Shown here: positions 55,743 to 64,000 of the stretch, piece by piece
Position numbering within the stretch: position 1 is the stretch's first letter
Layout of the letters: every line of letters begins with the position of its first letter
Assembly: GCA_030710605.1 (NCBI GenBank)
Contig: CP092886.1
Location: forward strand, 54,439,382-54,503,381
Origin: Cordylochernes scorpioides
Taxonomy: Eukaryota; Arthropoda; Arachnida; Pseudoscorpiones; Chernetidae
Reading direction: 5' to 3'
Length of the DNA stretch: 64,000 nt
The notes under the pieces: model-generated
Database searches by the model: none
What the model saw: only the letters and a program-made list of their open reading frames with translations
What the model was told of the DNA's origin: nothing
Program-made: the position numbers and the translations under genes

Positions 55743-58700
55743 CTATTTAATGATTCTTCTTACAATGTCTCTACCCCCCATGATCCAATAACTATTTCGT
55801 ATGAGAGACAAGACCAGCTGTGTGTGTGGACCAGCATGCAAATATCTCGTGTGAAAATGAAATATTATTAATTTGGTAAAGTGATGATTTTTCGGTAATA
55901 ACAGTGGGAATTTTTGATCAGGGTTTACATTCGCGTACTTAATCCTACCACCTACTCTTAACATCCCAGATGCATCTATAAAAGGATTAAGCTGCAAAAT
56001 TCTACTTTTTCTTGAAGCATGTCCCGTATTTCTTAGATCCTGCATTTCTTCTCCGAATTCGTCCTCCTGAATCCATCCAATAATCCTAATCACTGCATTT
56101 TCTAACTCCTTCTTCGACAATGTTCCAATTTCTCTTTTCTTCAGCGACACCCGACAGTTAGTGATTAATCTCAAACACCAGGCTATGATTCGCCTCGTCT
56201 TGATAAAAGTGGAATATTTAGTTACAACTTCTGGACAGACTGAAACTCGGGACTGGCAAGCTAAGGCTACTTTTTCTTCCTCATGGCATTCTCGGCCATA
56301 GCAATTATCCTGATTCTGAACAAAGTTGTTATCTTTCAACCAAGTCGGTCCTTGCCACCACAGTGTATGTCCAGATAACGCAGCAGGCATTATTCCCCTA
56401 GAGGCACAATCGGCGGGATTATCCTTCCCAGACACATGACGCCATGAGTTTCTGTCAGACAGTTGCTGTATTTTCACAACTCTATTGTGTATAAAGGTCT
56501 TCCATCTGTTAGGATCGGATTTGATCCAACTCAATGAGATCTGAGAATCTGACCACAAATATGCCCTGCCAATATCAATCTTCAATGAATCAACAACAGA
56601 TCTGTAGAGCTGAGACAGGAGGAGAGCCGCGCACAATTCCAATCTTGGTAGAGTTAGAGACTTACATGGGGCAACTCTGGTTTTTGCTGCAAGCATTGAT
56701 ATATGGACTTGTCCATCCAGAGAGACTGTTCTTAAGTAGCACACAGCCGAATAAGCTACACTTGACGCGTCACAAAATCCGTGGAGTTGAACATCTTGAT
56801 CCTTTTCACATGCCCATACGTATCTTGGGATACTCAAATCCCCTAATTTTAGTAATTCGGCTCTAAAATTATTCCACTTTTCCTTGATGTCGTTCGGAAT
56901 ATGCTCATCCCAGCCTGTCCCACCTCTCCATAACTCCTGCATTATTATTTTCAAAGCCACTGTAGTAGGTGAGAGGAAACCAAGTGGATCGAAAATCCTC
57001 GCAATATTGGAGAGAAGATCTCTTTTGGTAACAACTTCTTCAGGAAGAGTTATATTAACTCTAAACGTATCTTGTACATGATCCCATACAATTCCTAAAA
57101 TCTTGGATATGGCTCCTTTCTCCAAGTTAATTTTCTTCTCTTCGTTCATTTCCTCGACATGAGACACTATCTCGTGGCAATTTGAATTCCACTTTCTTAA
57201 GTGAAACCCTCCCTTTTTCATTAAGTCTGTTAATTGGTCTATTAGTTCTTTGGCTTCAGCAATCGTTTGAGCTCCTGTTAGCAGATCATCGACATAGAAA
57301 TCATTCAAGGTCACCCTAGAAGCTTCAGGATAATTTTGGCCTTCATCTTCTGCTAACTGTTGTAATGTTCTCATTGCCAAAAATGGAGCCGAAGTTGTAC
57401 CATAGGTAACAGTCAGTAGTCGATAGTCCACCACAGGCTCTTCTGGCGATGGTCTCCACAATATCCTCTGATAGTCCGCATCTTCTGGATGAATTCTTAT
57501 CTGGCGGTACATCTTTTCTATATCAGCAGTTATGGCGACAGGATACGTTCTGAATCTGAGGAGAATGAAAAATACATCCTGTTGAATTTTTGGTCCCTTG
57601 TGCAAAAATTGATTTAAAGAAACATTATTTTCAGATTTAGCTGATGCATCAAACACAACTCTCATTTTGGTTGTAGTGGATTGCTCTCTAATTACTGGAT
57701 GATGAGGCATGTAATAGCATCTGCACAATTCTCGCTTCACTTCTGCAATTGGGACCCTTTCCATGTGGTTTAAGTGTTCATATTCCTTCATGAATCCCCG
57801 GTATTGGTCATATAATTTCACATTCTTACACAATTTTCTTTCCAACAAAAGGAACCTTCTTAAAGCCTTTTCTCTTGATTCACCCAGAAGCGGTCGATGT
57901 TGTCTGAATGGCAATTTTACCCAATACCTTCCATGGCTATCTCTGCCATGGTTATTCGAAAATAAACTTTCACAATCTTCGTCCTGTGTACAAAGATCCG
58001 GTGACGGCACAGATTCAGTTTCCCAGAATCTTTTCAATACGAATTCTAGTTCTGGTTCAGATTGTAAACTCAGGTTACAGACTTCTGTATTACTCTCCGA
58101 TGTTCCCATGAGTTTTCCTAGAAGTACCCAACCTAGTCTTGTATTAATAGCCATTGGCAATCCTTCTCCGAGAGATATAGGGCCATTCAACATAAGTTCA
58201 GTGTATATATCTGCTCCCAATATCATATCTATTGGGGCTTGTATGTAGAACTCTGGGTCTGCCAATTTGAGGTTCTTCAAAGTTGGCCAATTAGGGTCTT
58301 TCAACCTGAAGTTCGGAATTTCTGAAGTGAGCACTCCCGTGACTACTGCCTCTACCGAGAATTTCTCAGAATTATTCAGTGGACAAAATGTCACACTTAC
58401 TGTCGATGAAGAATGCTGCACTGGTGTGTTTCCAACCCCTATAATCATCCGATCTGATTTCCTTTGGACAAGTCTCAATCTTTCGCAGCATCCTTTTGTT
58501 ATCATGGTGACTTGGGAACCGCTGTCCAGTAGGGCTCTGCAGGTGCATAACTTTCCGAGTCCATTTTTTATCTTGATTCTAGCTGTTGCGAGTAGTACGT
58601 GGCTATCATTGCAGTTTGCCTGTTGAGTATTAGTTAAATTGATAGCACTTTCATGTTCCTTCGGAGTTGTGTTCTCAACTTGGGCCGAAGCGCCTTCCGT

Positions 58701-59864
58701 GCTCGGTTTATCATAATGAATCATCGTGTGGTGCTTCCCCTTGCATACTTTGCATCGTTGGTTCAGCCTACAATTCCATGAGAAATGGCCTTTCCTCAAG
58801 CAATTGAAGCATAATTTATGACTCTTTACTACATTTAATTTTTCTTTTAAAGGCATTTTGCAAAATAAGTTGCACATGTATAGTGGATGATGCTTAGATT
58901 TGCATAATATGCAAGTGTCCGATTTCTCAATTAGCATCCCGTAGCTTTGGCATTTGGGAAATCTCGATCCGGTGGTTTCTTCCCTTTTTGAACATTCCTT
59001 GACAGCACAAGACATGCTTCTCGCATGTCTGGAAATGAATGCTATGAACTTGTCATAAGATGGAAGAGTGTTGTCCATTGACAGTTCCCAATCCAACCTT
59101 AGATTTTCACTCAACTTCTGCTGGAGGAAGTGCACCAGGATCACATCCACAAATTGATTTCTTTTCAATTCCAGCGTTTCTAAGTTTCTTATGGCTTCAT
59201 TACAAACATCCATGAATTCATGGAGACACTTAGCCGATGGATTCTTAATTGCCCGGAGAGAAAATATTTTTGACACCTGGGCATAAGCTAGCTCTCTCGG
59301 GTTATCATATCTTGATAACAGTGTACTCCATGCTTGGCCATAATTTTCACTTAGTAAAGGGAAACCCCTTATTAATCTGGCCGCTTCGCCTTTTACTGCA
59401 GAATTCAAATATTGTAACTTCTGTATATTAGTTAACCCTGGATGTGCATCGATGGTGGAGAGGAATAGCTCTTTGAAGTTGATCCAAGTGCCCATATCTC
59501 CATCATATATCGGCAAGTCAAATTGAGGCAATTTTATATTTGCCTGAGAGCCATTTGGCTTTATGTCCGCCAGTTTGTCTTTGAGTTTTCTTTCATTTTC
59601 TATTTTTACCCTCAAGCTTCCAATCTTGTTCATTGAACTATCACATGCCTCACTTTCTTTATCTATATCAACTTCATCCAAAGAAAACAGCTCATCGTAG
59701 AGTTTCTCAATTTTTTCTTTGATCTCCTTTAATTCTTCACCCATTATTTCTAAGCGTATTGTTTCACCTGCCTCAATAATTGAGTCCACAGTTTCAATAA
59801 ATCCATCAATTCTCCTTATCTGGTAACTTAACTTTCTTTGGAGGATCCTTTCGTCTCGAGACAT
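55743..59864 (-). pseudogene. BEL-3 gag-pol through RNase H and integrase zinc region
   Basis: 1,373 codons starting MSRDERILQRKLSYQIRRID. Gag core roughly 110-270, zinc knuckles near 320-375 (CFNCLRKGHFSWNC, CKVCKGKHH), protease LLDSGSQ near 445, RT with ITADIEKMYRQIRI and the catalytic YVDDLL near 858, RNase H-type LHGFCDAS near 1030, and the start of the integrase zinc region (HFHTRYLHAGP) near 1338. The frame stops at TAG 55743-55745, where BEL-2 has a Lys codon. Gag, protease, RT and RNase H all appear undamaged, so these products could still act in trans. Confidence 0.93.
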
Positions 59865-59921
59865 TTCGCAATTTTATTCTCGCTGAGTTTTTTCTAAATT
59901 TCTTCTGTTTCAAATCCTAAT

Positions 59922-59939
59922 CCAGATATCGAGGGACCA
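59922..59939 (-). promoter_or_regulatory. Primer binding site of BEL-3
   Basis: Minus strand TGGTCCCTCGATATCTGG directly after the 5' LTR; it shares the first 11 bases with BEL-1 and BEL-2. Confidence 0.75.
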
Positions 59940-60228
59940 TGAATCGAACTGGCTTTGGCCTCCTGGCACTAAGGAGGAATCACCGCCTAATTCTTATTTT
60001 AACGCTGGTTTTAATTATATGCTTCTTGACTCAGCGAGCTATAACTCCTTCAAACTTGAATAACTGCTATTGTCTCGTCTCACTAACTCTAATGACTCAA
60101 CCACGTATACTTTAATAACTCTCTTTATTTTCTAAAATCAAGATTATATACATTTCTAAAATTTACATAATTTAACAATAATTAACAAAAGTAAATTCTA
60201 ACAATTTTGCATATTTAAGGCTGGAACA
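59940..60228 (-). repeat. BEL-3 5' LTR
   Basis: 289 bp, no difference from 54924-55212 seen by eye. Confidence 0.95.
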
Positions 60229-60233
60229 GAAAC

Positions 60234-61269
60234 CCTGGAACGGATTTCCCCCGACATCGCCCGTGCCAATAAACGAACAGAATAAGAACACCACACACTT
60301 TCCTGCACAATTGTAAAACTTCCACAATTAAACGTCTAAGTTTTACGAAGCCTTAGTCAATGGCTGGCGTTCTGGAATTATTTAGATTCACTGATATATC
60401 AACCAAAATAACTAGCCAAACCCTCAATTGATTAATATTTCTTAAGACATTTCTTAGGAGGAACTTCTGTATATATAGGCGGTTCCGTATACTCTATGGA
60501 AAATTATGACAAGGCTTTAAAGTTTCTAAAGGTTATGGGCTAAAAGACGAACTGATTGTTGCGCGATGACACCGCTCAGAAAGTCAAGCGACGTTAGAGC
60601 CTCCCGTAGATTGTTTTACAACGTCTCTCTTCAAATAAGGATCCTTAAATGGGTCGATAGATTATACGGTCAGGTCTTGTGTCCTTGGATATTAAAGATA
60701 CTACCTGTGGACTCAATATTGAAGTTTAAAAAAAATAATTTCCCCTAAACAGGTTACATAATTGATTATCTAATAGAAGTTATAAAAATAACTACAAGGG
60801 AGAGAAATCATACAAATGAAAGATCTCTGTACGAGAGATTAATCACCGAATTCTGGCCTAGTAGGACGTCAACTTCTAAAACCAACTTTGTCGGTGAACA
60901 ACCGAAGACGAAATATTTTAAAAAGTGATCATCTGCGATTACTGTAGGACTTTTTAGTTGATCCATAAATCAAAAACCAATGTGTGTTTGTGGTAAAAGC
61001 AAATCTCTAAATATGACTCTCTACCACTAATTCGAACTTGAAAAAATGATATCGATTCTAATGAAAAGTGCCTGGTACAAATATATTCGGCCTTCCCATT
61101 TAAGTAGATTCTGCAGGGAAGACGTCCACATTGTTATATCTGCGACCTGTCGTCCAACTTGTATAGTATATGAGCGAATTAACCGCGGATTAAAGTAGAT
61201 CGGTTGTTCAAGATATCGATAGTATCTCGACTTCCACAGCAGCTTTGTCCACAACTTGGAGAGATTTTT
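60234..61269. other. Right-arm single-copy stretch, no gene seen
   Basis: Inverse of about 23060-24095 with scattered substitutions and small indels. Frames differ between the copies, so no coding call. Confidence 0.5.
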
Positions 61270-61930
61270 GAAGATCATTTGTTGGTTGGAAGTTGGATTG
61301 GAAAAAATATAGCTACATTAACCAATGATTTATTAAAATCCTAACATTTCAGTTATACGCTGTCACTATCCTCAGGGCAATGATTATATTGAATCCTACT
61401 TATATGTGTACACACACACAACACACACGATTTTCTAAAATACATCCAAAGCGTCACGTATCTGTATATATAGAGAAATAAATTAGCTTAAAAATAAGAC
61501 TTTTATAAATTAAAAGATTAAAAATATAAAAATTATATGCATGTTATGATTATAATGTTTTGATGTTGGAATGATAAAGAATTGGAGGTGCATTCGTGAA
61601 AAAGGAAAGATAGTTATTTACTTATAAAGTAGATTTTTTTATTTTCACACAATTACTTGAAAAGAATTACACCTTAAATATTTTTCACAGTAATATAGAA
61701 TTTATAAAATGAATCCTATATTCGTGATTTTAAAAAAATAGGTAGGTTAACTATACATATATTTACAACAATATTCAAAGTGGTATGTTCTAAATCTATG
61801 GTCAAAAATAAAAAAAATAGTCAATGATTAAGATAAAATACATGTTATTAAAAAATAAAATATTTGCATTTTTAGATTATATAATATACATAAACTTTGT
61901 TTAAAATATTTGTTCGTATCAACATATATA
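61270..61930. repeat. Copy of the large palindromic element, interrupted
   Basis: Inverse of 22400-23055, including the tcctcagggcaatgatt end. The match stops near 61920 and resumes at 63629. Confidence 0.75.
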
Positions 61931-62002
61931 GTCACGACCGTCTTTCCACCGTCAATCAATTCCTCAATTCCTCATGTCACGGATGCGCGCGCATCATCAT
62001 TA

Positions 62003-63113
62003 GTATAATATAAAAAGCCAACAATGAAGAATGAATGTAAGATAAAAAGCCAACAATGAAGAGTAAATATGATATAAAAATCCAACAATGAAGAATGAAT
62101 GTAAAATAAAAAGCCAACAATAAAGAGTAAATGTAATATAAAAAGCCAACAATGAAGAATAAATGTAAGATAAAAAGCCAACAATGAAGAGTAAAAATAA
62201 TATAAAAAGCCATCAATGAAGAATAAATGTAAGATAAAAAGCCAACAATGAAGAGTAAATATAATATAAAAAGCCAACAATGAAGAATGAATGTAAGATA
62301 AAAAGCCAACAATGAAGTGTAAATATGATATAAAAAGCCAACAATGAAGAATGAATGTAAGATAAAAAGCCAACAATGAAGAGTAAATGTAATATAAAAA
62401 GCCAACAATGAAGAATAAATGTAAGATAAAAAGCCAACAATGAAGAGTAAATATAATATAAAAAGCCAACAATGAAGAGTGAATGTAAGATAAAAAGCCA
62501 ACAATGAAGAGTAAATATAATATAAAAAGCCAACAATGAAGAATGAATGTAAGATAAAAAGCCAACAATGAAGTGTAAATATGATATAAAAAGCCAACAA
62601 TGAAGAATGAATGTAAGATAAAAAGCCAACAATGAAGAGTAAATGTAATATAAAAAACCAACAATGAAGAATAAATGTAAGATAAAAAGCCAACAATGAA
62701 GAGTAAATATAATATAAAAAGCCAACAATGAAGAATGAATGTAAGATAAAAAGCCAACAATGAAGAGTAAATATAATATAAAAAGCCAACAATGAAGAGT
62801 GAATGTAAGATAAAAAGCCAACAATGAAGAGTAAATGTAATATAAAAAGCCAACAGAGTGAATGTAAGATAAAAACCCAACAATGAAGAGTGAATGTAAT
62901 ATAAAAAGCCAACCTTGAAGAATGAATGCAAGATAAAAAGCCAACAATGAAGAGTAAATATAATATAAAAAGCCAACAATGAAGAGTGAATGTAAGATAA
63001 AAAGCCAACAATGAAGAGTAAATTTAATATAAAAAGCCAACAGAGTGAATGTAAGATAAAAAGCCAACAATGAAGAGTAAATATAATATAAAAAGCCAAC
63101 AATGAAGAGTAAA
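62003..63113. repeat. 32-bp minisatellite, about 34 copies
   Basis: Units gaagaatgaatgtaagataa or gaagagtaaatataatataa followed by aaagccaacaat alternate, so the true period is a 64-bp dimer. Long minus frames (YIHSSLLAFYI repeats) are artefacts. The array is absent from the left arm. Confidence 0.95.
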
Positions 63114-63628
63114 TCTCTATATATATAAAATGAATGTTTGTCTGTTTGTATGTTTGTTTGTATGTCCGGTATACAAATTCGCAGTAGTTCACTAATTCAA
63201 ACCAAAATTTCCATACATAGGTAAAAAATACGGGGAAGACGATAGGCTATTTAAAAATATATATAAATCAATTATTAAAACTATATATTTTTAGTCAGAA
63301 AATGATGATGACGATATTGCTGTATCATGTTTGATTATCAGATACAAAATTATATCGGGAAAAATTCCAAAAAGCAGAGACCACGGGTGAAACCAGTTCA
63401 TTATTTTGTACGCAGGAACAAAATTCAAACAGAAAAACATTCATTCGAGCAGAAAACAAAAGCCAGATCATCTTTCTATAAAAATATCGCTTCTCAGACA
63501 CAAAGTTTGCAGCGGGACGTTTCACAAGTGTGACATCCACGGCGCCAATTTATAAATGTAACAAATAGTATTGGAATAAAAACATTCAATCGGGTAAAAC
63601 ACGGGCGTTGCCCGGGTCATTCGTCTAG
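63114..63628 (+). mobile_element. Non-autonomous Helitron-like element
   Basis: Starts TCTCTATATATATAAA after an A and ends with a GC hairpin (cgggc-gtt-gcccg, 63602-63614), 10 nt, then CTAG followed by T. These are the hallmarks of Helitron termini (5' TC, 3' hairpin plus CTRR, A/T target). No protein is encoded. Related ends lie at 36.1, 37.1-37.3 and 38.5 kb. Confidence 0.7.
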
Positions 63629-64000
63629 TTTACATATATAGGGTTGCGCGTCTCTGAAGAATAAATCGCAAAAGACACGCAATCGACGTCAAAACCACAA
63701 TACTGAATTTAAGAACTAGAACTATGAAATCGGAAAATAAATCTTGTAAAATATAAAATAAAGAAAAAATAAAGCTTTAAAATATATAGAAATACCTATA
63801 AATTAAAAACATAAAAATATTAAATTACAATTGAGAAGGCTAAAAAGATTTCTAAAAATATATTCGAGCGTTTATTCTCACTCGCTCTTTGGAACAAGGT
63901 GGACTTTTATTGGTGAAGGTTGGGAATCAGAGGAAAATATGTAAATTAATTAAATAAGAAGATAGACATTCCACCACAAGGCTGAAAGAAAGTGAAAAAG
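63629..64000. other. Right-arm end of window
   Basis: Inverse of 22062-22420, part of the large palindromic element; no gene. Confidence 0.6.

Larger units (their letters stand above)
54924..60228 (-). mobile_element. BEL-3: BEL/Pao element with intact RT, missing integrase core
   Basis: LTRs 54924-55212 and 59940-60228 are 289 bp each and identical by eye. The target duplication is gaaac (54919-54923 and 60229-60233). The left arm has the uninterrupted site near 24100. It is the youngest BEL here. It reads on the minus strand with primer site, gag-pol and polypurine tract in place. Confidence 0.96.
51735..64000. repeat. Right arm of the large inverted duplication
   Basis: Reverse-complement partner of 22062-30720, running off the window. 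It is longer than the left arm because of BEL-3 (54924-60228), a foldback (54135-54365) and the satellite plus Helitron block (about 61930-63628). It lacks the LTR element and the short element of the left arm. Confidence 0.9.

Noticed and set aside
61972-63192. 406-, 344- and 285-codon minus frames
   Set aside because: Artefact of the 32-bp minisatellite (three overlapping frames of the same repeat).

Overview
This window is AT-rich, repeat-dominated animal nuclear DNA, most likely from an arthropod. The evidence is the mix of BEL/Pao and gypsy-like LTR retrotransposons, a mariner DNA transposon, an I/R1-type LINE, a Penelope-like element (PLE) relic, Helitron-like ends, long minisatellites and one tRNA-Gly gene. 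I cannot name the species. There are no operons and no bacterial signals. Most long open frames are transposon genes or read-through of tandem repeats.

Layout. 0.2-4.9 kb: a 33-bp minisatellite split by a deleted BEL element (BEL-1, minus strand). 5-21 kb: mostly AT-rich non-coding DNA with hairpin-forming repeats, a 53-bp satellite, a PLE endonuclease relic, two units with well-formed hammerhead ribozymes (6.3 and 17.6 kb), a decayed one (10.2 kb), and what look like the last exons of one or two host genes on the minus strand (15.1 kb spliced to 12.1 kb; 8.8 kb). 22.06-30.72 kb and 51.74-64.00 kb are the two arms of a large inverted duplication. The arms stay colinear through a 30-bp minisatellite, a MITE and a solo LTR, but each also has private insertions. 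Left arm only: an unusual non-autonomous LTR element with a 592-codon frame, and a short element with an 11-bp target duplication. Right arm only: BEL-3, a foldback element, and a 32-bp satellite next to a Helitron-like element.

Between the arms lie a 5'-truncated LINE (31.4-35.3 kb) inside an older repeat, a tRNA-Gly gene (36.3 kb), a nest of BEL-2 inside a mariner inside a Helitron-like element (37.1-44.9 kb), a decayed gypsy-like element (45.4-48.9 kb), a decayed LINE (49.0-50.9 kb) and a 100-base assembly gap at the edge of the right arm.

Main points of interest. (1) Short repeat units carry hammerhead ribozymes, and one unit begins within about 3 nt of the predicted self-cleavage site, the arrangement expected of retrozyme/PLE-type elements. 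(2) The three BEL elements have each lost a different part of pol (RT to integrase; RT only; integrase core only), yet their LTRs are nearly or fully identical, which points to mobilisation in trans. (3) The inverted duplication supplies empty-site/filled-site pairs that define several mobile units exactly. All homology statements rest on reading by eye; no alignment or database search was run.
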